10,262 nucleotides of DNA from an uncultured Lachnospiraceae bacterium (GTDB lineage Bacteria > Bacillota_A > Clostridia > Lachnospirales > Lachnospiraceae), in NCBI GenBank assembly GCA_946614075.1, contig CAMOGO010000025.1, forward strand, positions 1 through 10,262. Direction: 5' to 3'. This document shows, in pieces, positions 1-7,463 of the stretch (positions are counted from its first letter, which is position 1; every line of letters begins with the position of its first letter). The notes under the pieces were generated by a model. It ran no database searches. It was not told the DNA's origin and saw only the letters and a list, made by a program, of their open reading frames with translations. A program made the position numbers and the translations under genes.

Positions 1-1983
1 GAACTTCATGTTGCCGGTACCGGAAGCTTCCTTGGAAGCCGTGGAGATCTGCTCGCTGACATCGCTGGCTGCAAAGATGATCTCCGCATTGGAAACACGG
101 TAGTCCTCGATGAAGACAACCTTGATACGGCCGCGGACATCCGGATCGTTGTTGATCACGTCTGCAACGGAGTTGATCAGCTTGATCGTCAGCTTTGCAC
201 GGCGATAGCCGGCAGCTGCCTTCGCGCCAAAGATGAAGGTACGAGGATACATATCGATGTCCGGGTTGTCCTTGATCTGATTGTACAGGTACATGACATG
301 CATGATGTTTAAAAGCTGTCTCTTGTACTCATGCAGACGCTTAACCTGAACGTCGAAAATGGAGTTCGGATCGACATCGATGCCGTTGTGCTCCTTGATA
401 TATTTTGCCAGACGAAGCTTGTTCTGGTACTTGATCTCCTGGAACTTCGCGCGCTCCGCCGGATCATCGGCATAGGGCTCGATGCCGCGGATCACAGGCA
501 GATTGGTAACCCAGCCTGCACCGACCTTCTCGGTAACCCAGTTTGCCAGCGGCAGGTTGGCATGCAGCAGGAAACGTCTCTGGGTGATACCATTGGTCTT
601 GTTGTTGAACTTCTCCGGCATCATCTCGTAGAAGTCCTTAAGCTCCTGCTTCTTCAGGATCTCGGTGTGAAGTTTTGCTACACCATTGACGGAGAAGCCG
701 CCTGCGATTGCCATGTGAGCCATGCGGATCTGGCCGTCCTGGATGATCGCCATCCGGCGGACACGGTCTTCATCATTCGGAAAGCGCTCACGGATCTTCT
801 CAACAAAGCGGCGGTTGATCTCCTCGACGATCTGATAGATACGAGGAAGCAGCATTTTGAACAGATCGACCGGCCACTTCTCCAGAGCCTCTGCCATGAT
901 CGTGTGGTTCGTATAAGCGCAGCACTTCGACGTGATCTCCCATGCCTCATCCCAGTTCAGACGATATTCGTCTAAGAGAATACGCATCAGCTCAGGGATA
1001 GCCACGGTCGGATGGGTATCATTCAGCTGGAAGACAACCTTCTCATACAGCTTGTGGATGTCATGGTGCTTGGACATGTACTTCTTGACTGCGGTCTGGA
1101 CACTCGCGGAGATAAAGAAGTACTGCTGCTTTAAACGCAGCTCCTTGCCAGCCAGGTGATTGTCGTTCGGGTACAGGACCTCGACGATATTCTTTGCCAG
1201 GTTCTCCTGCTCGACCGCGTTGCGGTAGTCGCCCTTGTCAAAGGACTCCAGGTTGAACATACTGATCGGCTCAGCATCCCAGATACGGAGCGTATTGACA
1301 ACATTGTTGCCATAGCCGACGATCGGCAAATCGTAAGGAACTGCGAGAACAGCCTGATATCCCTCCTGGGAGAAATAGTAGCGGCCGTTGCCCTGATCGT
1401 ATTCATAGCGGATGTGACCGCCAAAGCGAACCTCGCAGGTATACTCATCACGGCGGACCTCAAACGGGCAGCCATTCTTCAGCCAGTTGTCCGGAACCTC
1501 TACCTGATAGCCATCCTCAATCTTCTGCTTGAACATACCGTACTTGTAGCGGATGCCGCAGCCATAGGCCGGGTAATTCAGAGTAGCTAAGGAGTCCAGG
1601 AAGCAGGCTGCCAGACGGCCAAGACCGCCGTTGCCCAGCGCCCAGTCGCGCTCCTCATCCTCGATCGCATTCAGGTCAAAGCCCAGCTCGTCGAGAACTT
1701 CCTTGACACCATCCCACTCACAGAGATTCAGGATATTGTTTCCCAGGGCGCGACCCATCAGGAACTCCATGGAAAGATAGTAAACCGTCTTGACATCGTA
1801 AGCATCGTACGTTTTATGCGTCGCGATCCATTTGTCGATGATGACATCCTTGACGGCGTAGGCAACCGCCTGGAAAACCTGCTGGTTGTTCGCCTCGTCG
1901 ATATTCTTCCGGTAATTGTTCTTGATATATTCGATGATATTTTTCTTAAACTCTTCTTTACTGAATTCTAATGCCTGTGCCAT
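1..1983 (-). CDS. glgP: Glycogen/starch/maltodextrin phosphorylase, C-terminus cut off by the window
   Basis: PLP-dependent cytosolic phosphorylase (GT35 family) that releases glucose-1-phosphate from alpha-1,4-glucans. The frame read from ATG at 1983-1981 begins MAQALEFSKEEFKKN and is open to base 1, giving 661 residues. Family hallmarks seen in order are ALGNGGLGRLAACFLDS (about 115-131), FQLNDTHPT (about 318-326), NHTIMAEALEKWP, NKTNGITQRRFL, VKRLHEYKRQLLN (about 550), and EASGTGNMKF at the very end. The lysine of that last motif (residue 660) is the expected PLP Schiff-base lysine. Relatives are usually about 750-830 residues, so roughly the last 100-170 are missing. The start is fixed by AAGGAGG just upstream. 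It lies 14 nt behind the ileS stop with no terminator between, so it is probably the second gene of that transcript. Whether it prefers glycogen or maltodextrin cannot be told from sequence. The family assignment is very secure. Confidence 0.96.
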   Translation of the reverse strand, partial: MAQALEFSKEEFKKNIIEYIKNNYRKNIDEANNQQVFQAVAYAVKDVIIDKWIATHKTYDAYDVKTVYYLSMEFLMGRALGNNILNLCEWDGVKEVLDELGFDLNAIEDEERDWALGNGGLGRLAACFLDSLATLNYPAYGCGIRYKYGMFKQKIEDGYQVEVPDNWLKNGCPFEVRRDEYTCEVRFGGHIRYEYDQGNGRYYFSQEGYQAVLAVPYDLPIVGYGNNVVNTLRIWDAEPISMFNLESFDKGDYRNAVEQENLAKNIVEVLYPNDNHLAGKELRLKQQYFFISASVQTAVKKYMSKHHDIHKLYEKVVFQLNDTHPTVAIPELMRILLDEYRLNWDEAWEITSKCCAYTNHTIMAEALEKWPVDLFKMLLPRIYQIVEEINRRFVEKIRERFPNDEDRVRRMAIIQDGQIRMAHMAIAGGFSVNGVAKLHTEILKKQELKDFYEMMPEKFNNKTNGITQRRFLLHANLPLANWVTEKVGAGWVTNLPVIRGIEPYADDPAERAKFQEIKYQNKLRLAKYIKEHNGIDVDPNSIFDVQVKRLHEYKRQLLNIMHVMYLYNQIKDNPDIDMYPRTFIFGAKAAAGYRRAKLTIKLINSVADVINNDPDVRGRIKVVFIEDYRVSNAEIIFAASDVSEQISTASKEASGTGNMKF

Positions 1984-1987
1984 TGAT

Positions 1988-1994
1988 CCTCCTT
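1988..1994 (-). promoter_or_regulatory. Ribosome binding site of glgP
   Basis: On the minus strand AAGGAGG lies 4 nt before the ATG at 1983. It sits entirely inside the 14-nt gap after the ileS stop codon. It fixes the glgP start and suggests strong translation initiation on a shared ileS-glgP mRNA. Confidence 0.8.
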
Positions 1995-1997
1995 AAT

Positions 1998-4900
1998 TTA
2001 TGCGAGCTTCTCCACACCGAGGGTAACGGTCTCTCCGTTGATGTTCCATTCCTTATTGTAGCCGATGACAGAGTCAACACAAATCTCATCTGCCAGGACG
2101 GTCACGCGGATCTCATCTGCATGCTCAGTGAACAGCTTCTCGATCTTCTCGTTGCCCTTCGCGGAAACGCGGATATGGTCGACGACCTCAAAGCCAGCTT
2201 CCTTACGCATGGTCTGAATCTTGGAAATGCACTCGCGAATAAAGCCCTCTTCCTTCAGTTCCGGTGTCAGGCGGGTATCCAGGACAACGGTGATATCCTT
2301 GTCGGCGATCGTCTCATAGCCCTCAACCTGGGCCACGCTCACCAGGACATCCTCCATGCCAAGGACAACCTCTTTGTCCTCAACCATAAGCTTCAGCTCA
2401 CCGGTCTCATTCAGCGCATCCATCGCATCGTTTCCATCGATCTCGGTCAGCGCCTTACGAATACCATTTAAAAGCTTGCCGTACTTCGGACCCAGGGTCT
2501 TCATCTGCGGCTTGAAGCTGTAGGAAGAGAAGCTCCGTACACTGTCGACAAAGGAAACAGCCTTTACATTCAGCTCATCCTTTACGATATCGGAGAAGTA
2601 AGCCTCCAGTGCCTTAGGCGCCTTGATAAACATCTGGGCAACCGGCTGACGGTTCTTGATGTTCGCAGCATTTCTGGCTGCACGTCCGGCTACGACGATC
2701 TTCAGGACTTCATCCATGGAGGTCTCCAGATCCTTGTCGATCATGGATTCCTGGACCTGCGGGAAGTCACACAGATGGACACTTTCCGGTGCCGTCGCGT
2801 CAAGATTGCATACCAGGTTCCGGTAGATGCTCTCCGCCATGAACGGGATCATCGGCGCGGATGCTTTCGCCACCGTCACGAGGGCGGTGTACAGCGTCAT
2901 ATAGGCATTGATCTTATCCTGCTCCATGCCCTTTGCCCAGAAACGCTCACGGGAGCGGCGGACATACCAGTTGCTCATGTCATCGACAAAGTCGCTAAGA
3001 GCACGGCCCGCCTCCGGGATCTTGTAGGCAGCAAGGCTGTCATCGACGGCCTTGACCATGGAGTTCATCTTGGACAGGAGCCACTTGTCCATGACAGACA
3101 GCTTCTCGTAGTCCAGAGTGTATTTTGTCGCGTCGAATTGGTCGATATTCGCGTACAGGACAAAGAATGCATAGGTATTCCACAGAGTACCCATGAACTT
3201 CCGCTGACCCTCGACGACAGCATCACCGTGGAAACGGTTCGGCAGCCAAGGCGCGGAATTGGTGTAGAAGTACCAGCGGATCGCATCCGCACCGTACTTC
3301 TCCAGAGCCTCCATCGGATCGACGGCATTGCCGTTCGACTTACTCATCTTCTGGCCATCCTTATCCAGGACATGCCCTAAAACGATGACATTCTTATAAG
3401 GAGAGCAATGGAAAATCAGGGTCGAAACAGCCAGCAGGGAATAGAACCAGCCACGAGTCTGGTCGACCGCCTCGGAGATAAACTGAGCCGGGAACTGCGC
3501 CTCAAACATCTCCTTATTCTCAAATGGATAGTGATACTGGGCAAACGGCATCGCACCGCTATCGTACCAGCAGTCGATAACCTCCGGGACTCTCTTCATC
3601 TGACGTCCGCAGTGCGGGCAGGTGATGGTGACATTATCCACGTAAGGCTTGTGCAGCTCGATATCATCGGGGCAATTCGGAGACATGCTCTTGAGCTCCT
3701 CGATGCTGCCGATCGCATGGGAATAACCACACTCGCACTCCCAGACCGGAAGCGGGGTGCCCCAGTAACGGTTCCGGCTGATGGACCAATCCTGGACATT
3801 CTCCAGCCAGTCGCCAAAACGACCGGTACCGATATTCTCCGGGATCCAGTTGATGGTCTTATTATTGGCGATCAGCTCCGCCTTGACCTCCGGATCACTC
3901 ATACGGATAAACCAGGACTCTCTCGGATAGTACAGAAGCGGCGTCTTGCATCGCCAGCAGTGCGGATAATCATGCTCAAACGGGATCGCCTGATACAGAA
4001 GCTCCGCCTCATTCAGATCCTTCATGATCTCATGATCGGCATCCTTGACCCACATACCGGCCCAAGGAGTCTCCTTGGTCATATGACCGCTCGGATCGAC
4101 GTAAATCATAAAGGAAAGATCGTACTTCTTGATGATACGGGAGTCATCCTCACCAAAAGCGGCCAGGTGAACAACACCGGTACCATCCTCCATGGTAACA
4201 TACGGATCACAGGTGATGATGTGAGCTCTCTTGCCATCCTTCGGAACCTGGAAAGCAAACAGCGGCTCATACTCCTTATACTCAAGGTCTGCACCACTCA
4301 TACGGTCCAGAACCTCATACTCCTCACCCACAACCTTCGCAGCCAAAGCCTCCGCGACGATGTAATTCTCCTCACGGTTGTACATTTTGTTGAAAGCACG
4401 GACCTTGACATAGGTATCCTTCGGGTTCACGCAAAGCGCAACGTTCGAAGGCAGAGTCCACGGCGTCGTCGTCCAGGCGATGACATAGGTATCCTCACCC
4501 TTCAGCTTAAACTTGACACTGCAGGACATCTCCTTGACATGCTTGTAACCCTGCGCCAGCTCATGACTCGACAACGGCGTCCCGCAGCGAGGGCAGAAAG
4601 GCACAACCTTAAAGCCCTTGTACAGCAGGCCACGATCGAAAATCTTCTTCAGCGACCACCAGCAGGACTCAATGTAATAATTCTCATAGGTAACGTATGG
4701 ATTCTCCATATCCGCCCAGAAGCCGACCGTGTCGGAGAAATCCTCCCACATGCCCTTGTACTTCCAGACACTCTCCTTGCAATGCTTGATAAACGGCTCG
4801 ACACCATACTGCTCGATCTGCTCCTTGCCATCAAGCCCAAGCATCTTCTCAACCTCCAGCTCAACCGGAAGACCATGCGTATCCCAGCCAGCCTTACGAG

Positions 4901-5138
4901 GCACCTTATACCCCTTCATCGTACGGTAACGCGGAATCATATCCTTGATGACACGCGTCAGCACATGTCCGATATGCGGCTTGCCATTCGCAGTCGGCGG
5001 GCCGTCATAGAACATGTAAGTCTCATTGTCCTTACGGTTCTCGATACTCTTCTCAAAAATGTGATTGTCTGCCCAGAACTTACTGATCTCATTCTCTCTC
5101 TGGACAAAATTCATGTCAGTTGACACTTTGTCGTACAT
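1998..5138 (-). CDS. ileS: Isoleucyl-tRNA synthetase, long clostridial form
   Basis: Class I cytosolic synthetase that charges tRNA(Ile); 1,046 residues. The HIGH motif is at 55-58 (within NGKPHIGH) and KMSKS at 597-601, with WDTHGLPVE at 85-93. The CP1 editing domain shows TTTPWTLPSN (223-232) and GTGVVHLAAFGEDD (319-332). Probable zinc-binding cysteines are C182/C185, C394/C397, C468/C470 and C507/C510. SEAVDQTRGWFYSLL (555-569) precedes the catalytic loop, and the anticodon-binding half follows. The long tail resembles the larger IleRS type found in Clostridia rather than the E. coli form with its C-terminal zinc finger. The HxAPAFGxDD editing motif appears as HLAAFGEDD, one residue short. 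The start is ATG at 5138, preceded by AAAGGG 8 nt upstream; the MYDKVSTDMNF beginning fits relatives I know. A consensus promoter and structured leader lie upstream, and glgP follows directly. It could be confused with ValRS or LeuRS, but the motif set is that of IleRS. Confidence 0.97.
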   Translation of the reverse strand: MYDKVSTDMNFVQRENEISKFWADNHIFEKSIENRKDNETYMFYDGPPTANGKPHIGHVLTRVIKDMIPRYRTMKGYKVPRKAGWDTHGLPVELEVEKMLGLDGKEQIEQYGVEPFIKHCKESVWKYKGMWEDFSDTVGFWADMENPYVTYENYYIESCWWSLKKIFDRGLLYKGFKVVPFCPRCGTPLSSHELAQGYKHVKEMSCSVKFKLKGEDTYVIAWTTTPWTLPSNVALCVNPKDTYVKVRAFNKMYNREENYIVAEALAAKVVGEEYEVLDRMSGADLEYKEYEPLFAFQVPKDGKRAHIITCDPYVTMEDGTGVVHLAAFGEDDSRIIKKYDLSFMIYVDPSGHMTKETPWAGMWVKDADHEIMKDLNEAELLYQAIPFEHDYPHCWRCKTPLLYYPRESWFIRMSDPEVKAELIANNKTINWIPENIGTGRFGDWLENVQDWSISRNRYWGTPLPVWECECGYSHAIGSIEELKSMSPNCPDDIELHKPYVDNVTITCPHCGRQMKRVPEVIDCWYDSGAMPFAQYHYPFENKEMFEAQFPAQFISEAVDQTRGWFYSLLAVSTLIFHCSPYKNVIVLGHVLDKDGQKMSKSNGNAVDPMEALEKYGADAIRWYFYTNSAPWLPNRFHGDAVVEGQRKFMGTLWNTYAFFVLYANIDQFDATKYTLDYEKLSVMDKWLLSKMNSMVKAVDDSLAAYKIPEAGRALSDFVDDMSNWYVRRSRERFWAKGMEQDKINAYMTLYTALVTVAKASAPMIPFMAESIYRNLVCNLDATAPESVHLCDFPQVQESMIDKDLETSMDEVLKIVVAGRAARNAANIKNRQPVAQMFIKAPKALEAYFSDIVKDELNVKAVSFVDSVRSFSSYSFKPQMKTLGPKYGKLLNGIRKALTEIDGNDAMDALNETGELKLMVEDKEVVLGMEDVLVSVAQVEGYETIADKDITVVLDTRLTPELKEEGFIRECISKIQTMRKEAGFEVVDHIRVSAKGNEKIEKLFTEHADEIRVTVLADEICVDSVIGYNKEWNINGETVTLGVEKLA

Positions 5139-5192
5139 GATAACATCCCTTTCTTCGCCTCATTTTCTCGTCGTGAGACGACTGGTATTAAC

Positions 5193-5218
5193 GCCAAAGG
5201 GCAGAATCATCCCTTGGC
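5193..5218 (-). promoter_or_regulatory. Hairpin in the ileS leader, possible translational control element
   Basis: In the ileS leader GCCAAGGG (5218-5211) can pair with CCCTTTGGC (5201-5193) with one bulged T. No T-run follows, so it is not an intrinsic terminator. The CCCTTT of its right arm is also complementary to the AAAGGG ribosome binding site just before the ileS ATG, so two exclusive structures are possible. A second small hairpin, GTCGT-CTC-ACGAC, lies at 5182-5170. No T-box consensus (TGGNACCGCG-like) is present. Function is inferred only from pairing. Confidence 0.35.
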
Positions 5219-5232
5219 AATGAATCGATGGT

Positions 5233-5261
5233 ATTATAGATTTCAAATTTTTATATGTCAA
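5233..5261 (-). promoter_or_regulatory. Sigma-A promoter of the ileS-glgP transcript
   Basis: Reading the minus strand, TTGACA (5261-5256) and TATAAT (5238-5233) are separated by exactly 17 bp, so both boxes match consensus. Transcription should begin near 5226-5228, giving a leader of about 90 nt before the ileS ATG. The surrounding DNA is AT-rich compared with the genes, as expected for a promoter. Both boxes are read directly; activity is inferred. Confidence 0.85.
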
Positions 5262-5409
5262 GCCATTCAGAAACATCCCAACCGTATTGTCCATAATGCC
5301 GCCCAAGCCTGATAGAATCAGCCCCTTCCATTAGTTAAAATGACATAGAAAACCCTCCAACACCCACCTACCTTAAATACATAGCACAAAAGTTAGTTGT
5401 ATCTTTAGC

Positions 5410-5438
5410 TTTTCAAAGAATACTATTTATGATATTAT
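5410..5438 (+). promoter_or_regulatory. Candidate promoter for the plsC-polyferredoxin-rSAM-torD unit
   Basis: TTTTCA (5410-5415, four of six -35 matches) is followed after 17 bp by TATTAT (5433-5438, five of six -10 matches) in an AT-rich stretch upstream of plsC. Start of transcription would be near 5445. Overlapping A/T repeats nearby offer alternative -10 boxes, so the exact position is uncertain. Confidence 0.45.
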
Positions 5439-5606
5439 ATCAACTGGATGTATTTTTCCGCTTATATTATTCAGTCGCATCAAATACACCAAGCTGCAAA
5501 ATCCGCCGAAGCAGCGGGTTCCTGGCATGGAAACAATCCGCGCCACTCTTAACGGAGGCCGCACACCCCCTCCGGGAATCCAAGGAAGAAAAGGAGATCA
5601 CACACC

Positions 5607-6335
5607 TTGATCCGAACCATACTGACGCTCCTCGCAGCGTTCATTTACCTCTACCCCCTCTGTCCCCTGCTCCTCATCGAAAGACAGATCATCGGACGGA
5701 TCGACAAAAACCTCATGGTCAAAAGCTCCGAAGCCCTCGTAAAAGGCATCTTCCGCATCATGCTTTTTACCGCCGGCGTCAAGCTGACCGTCGTAGGCAA
5801 AGAAAACATTCCGAAGGACCGTGCAGTCCTTTACATACCCAATCACCGCAGCTACTTTGACATCCTGATCGTCTACACCCAGGTCCCCGGGCCCTGCGGC
5901 ATCATCGGCAAGGACAGCCTGAGAAAAATCCCGCTCCTTGCCACCTGGATGGATACCGTCAACTGCCTGCTGTTAAACCGTGAAAACGTCCGAGAAGGAC
6001 TGAAAACCATCCTGGCAGGCATCGAGAAGCTGAAAAACGGCATCTCCATCCTGATTTTCCCGGAGGGAACCCGCAGCAAGGAAGAAGGCATGCTGCCGTT
6101 CCATGAGGGAAGCTTCAAGCTTGCCACCAAGTCTGGATGCCCCATCGTCCCGATCGCGCTGACAAATACCGATGATATCTTTGAAAAGCATTTTCCGTTC
6201 TGCCGCCGCACAGCCGTTACCATGACCATCGGCGAGCCGATCGAGACTGCCGGCCTTACCGGCCCAGAGCAAAAGGAGCTTCCAGCCCTTACCAAAGCTC
6301 GCATCGAGGCAATGCTTGAGGCGTCAAACAAATAA
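5607..6335 (+). CDS. plsC: 1-acyl-sn-glycerol-3-phosphate acyltransferase, PlsC family
   Basis: Membrane-associated acyltransferase expected to acylate lysophosphatidic acid to phosphatidic acid in phospholipid synthesis; 242 residues, typical for the family. A hydrophobic N-terminal segment (about 4-24) should anchor it to the membrane. The catalytic HX4D motif is NHRSYFD (H80, D85), the acceptor-binding motif is FPEGTRS (151-157), and VPIAL at 181-185 corresponds to the last conserved block. The start is TTG at 5607: AAGGAG (5591-5596) lies 10 nt upstream, the frame contains a stop at 5550-5552 with no ATG or GTG between, and the next in-frame ATG would remove the membrane segment. The following gene begins 26 nt after the stop with no terminator, so it may head the transcript that includes the redox genes, although its lipid role has no evident link to them. 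The acyl and acceptor specificity is not readable; other members of the family acylate different lysolipids. Confidence 0.9.
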   Translation: MIRTILTLLAAFIYLYPLCPLLLIERQIIGRIDKNLMVKSSEALVKGIFRIMLFTAGVKLTVVGKENIPKDRAVLYIPNHRSYFDILIVYTQVPGPCGIIGKDSLRKIPLLATWMDTVNCLLLNRENVREGLKTILAGIEKLKNGISILIFPEGTRSKEEGMLPFHEGSFKLATKSGCPIVPIALTNTDDIFEKHFPFCRRTAVTMTIGEPIETAGLTGPEQKELPALTKARIEAMLEASNK

Positions 6336-6361
6336 GGTCATTAAGGAGGTCTATTCACCCT

Positions 6362-7462
6362 ATGGGAATGGTTTCCAGTTTTCTGATCAACCAGGTCGTG
6401 GAGGAGCATCATCCCATCCTGAATTCCGAGAACTGTATCAATCGTCTGCAGAAGCGTTTTCCCTGCACCATCTGCAAGGACATTTGTCCGACAAATGTTT
6501 TCCAGCAGGTCCGCGGTGAGGCGCCGAAGTGGAATCAATGTATCAACTGCAATCTTTGCGTGACGGCCTGCCCGTCGCGCTGCATCACGGCGGATCCGGC
6601 GAACTTAAAGTCCTACCTCACCGGCTATGACAATACCGGCTTTGCGGCAGTCGGCTGCGAAATGACGGATATCCCCGTGAAAATACGTGAATCGTGTGTC
6701 GCTTCTATTCCGTGGGAGTTCATCGCTTTCCTGGCGCTTCGCATGAAGGTCGCCATCCTGCTCCCCTGCAGCAAATGCGACAATGAAGAAGGAAAGAAGC
6801 TACTCGATTCCAATATGGAAGCCCTGACACAGTTCCTCGGCCCTGAGCTTTTCGCCGAGCGGATCGTGGTGGTGCACAGCGGCGAGGAGCTGCCTCCGGA
6901 GATGACCGGAGACGTCACCATGACGCGTACTGAGGTTTTCTCGCGGATGCGCAGCCAGATGACGACGCAGGCCCTGCGTGCTGTCGCCAATGTCAACGTC
7001 GACGACTACAACGGTCTTTTCTACCGCAGGCTTCTGGCCGACGCGAGTGTCCGCTGGTACAACGCCGCGCAGGAAAGCGGCGGAAAGTCATCCTTCGGCG
7101 TCAAGCTTCCCCACTTCACCTCGAAGTGCTACACCTGTGACAACTGCGTGCGTCTTTGCCCCCAGAAGGCTCTCTCCTTCGGAGAGCCCAAAAACGGCAA
7201 GCGCGGTATCTATATCGAGCCATGGAAATGCACCGGCTGTGATGTCTGCCGTCATGTCTGCATGAACGGCGGCATCGATGAGATGCGCTACATGCGCGTC
7301 CCGCACCTGACGAAGCTCCTCGTGACCCGAGTCAATGTGAGACTATGTGAAAACTGCGGCAAGCCGCTGAGACCCGAATCAAAGGATAATCTCTGCCCGT
7401 TCTGCCGCTCAAAGGAAAAAACAAAAGCCAGAAATGCTGGCACCAGGCGGGAGGGAACCTGA
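6362..7462 (+). CDS. Polyferredoxin with four 4Fe-4S motifs, central cysteine domain and zinc ribbon
   Basis: Probably a cytosolic electron-transfer protein of 366 residues with no signal peptide or membrane helix. The N-terminal ferredoxin pair is an incomplete motif (C35, C38, C42-P; its first cysteine position is R32, with C25 as a possible substitute) and a complete CxxCxxCxxxCP at C60, C63, C66, C70. The middle has C99, C112 followed by VASIPWEF, and a hydrophobic strand leading to LPC136SKC139. That order recalls MvhD/FlpD-type iron-sulfur subunits, but this is inference. A second ferredoxin pair is complete (C256, C259, C262, C266-P and C290, C293, C296, C300). The tail carries a CxxC...CxxC zinc-ribbon pattern (C329/C332, C345/C348) and a basic end. 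ATG 6362 is preceded by AAGGAGG (6343-6349), 12 nt upstream. Its stop lies 1 nt before the radical SAM start, so the two are very likely translated together. It may supply electrons to that enzyme or to a redox enzyme served by the downstream chaperone. The exact family is not recognised. Confidence 0.85.
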   Translation: MGMVSSFLINQVVEEHHPILNSENCINRLQKRFPCTICKDICPTNVFQQVRGEAPKWNQCINCNLCVTACPSRCITADPANLKSYLTGYDNTGFAAVGCEMTDIPVKIRESCVASIPWEFIAFLALRMKVAILLPCSKCDNEEGKKLLDSNMEALTQFLGPELFAERIVVVHSGEELPPEMTGDVTMTRTEVFSRMRSQMTTQALRAVANVNVDDYNGLFYRRLLADASVRWYNAAQESGGKSSFGVKLPHFTSKCYTCDNCVRLCPQKALSFGEPKNGKRGIYIEPWKCTGCDVCRHVCMNGGIDEMRYMRVPHLTKLLVTRVNVRLCENCGKPLRPESKDNLCPFCRSKEKTKARNAGTRREGT

Positions 7463-7463
7463 A

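Larger units (their letters stand above)
5139..5606. other. Divergent intergenic region between ileS and plsC
   Basis: This 468-bp gap holds the ileS leader (5139-5228), the ileS promoter (5233-5261), an AT-rich stretch (about 5262-5409) with no gene or terminator that I can support, the candidate plsC promoter (5410-5438), and a leader of about 160 nt for plsC. The plsC leader contains a 6-bp inverted repeat, CGGAGG (5553-5558) with CCTCCG (5569-5574), and a 27-codon open frame (5527-5610) that overlaps the plsC start. A 5-bp inverted repeat, CTGAT-AGA-ATCAG, sits at 5309-5321. It has no T-run and no assigned role. Confidence 0.7.

Noticed and set aside
331..1590. Plus-strand open frames opposite glgP (331-975, 1156-1590) and similar frames opposite ileS (1971-2471, 2775-3380)
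   Set aside because: Each is antisense to a gene with clear family motifs. Their products show no domain and there are no matching promoters.
3408..5123. 571-codon open frame on the plus strand opposite ileS, with an AAGGAG-like sequence before its ATG
   Set aside because: It lies wholly within the strongly supported ileS gene. The translation is rich in Arg, Leu and Ile with no recognisable domain, as expected when codon bias removes antisense stops.
5139..5228. T-box riboswitch for ileS
   Set aside because: Read on the minus strand, there is no T-box consensus, no specifier-loop architecture and no terminator/antiterminator with a T-run. The leader is also too short.
5309..5321. Inverted repeat CTGAT-AGA-ATCAG as a terminator or operator
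   Set aside because: The stem has only 5 bp, no T-run follows, and it lies between two divergent promoters where no transcript ends.
7434..7463. ATG 7434 as the start of the radical SAM gene
   Set aside because: It would overlap the upstream gene by 29 nt with no ribosome binding site, whereas ATG 7464 has GGGAGGG at good spacing.
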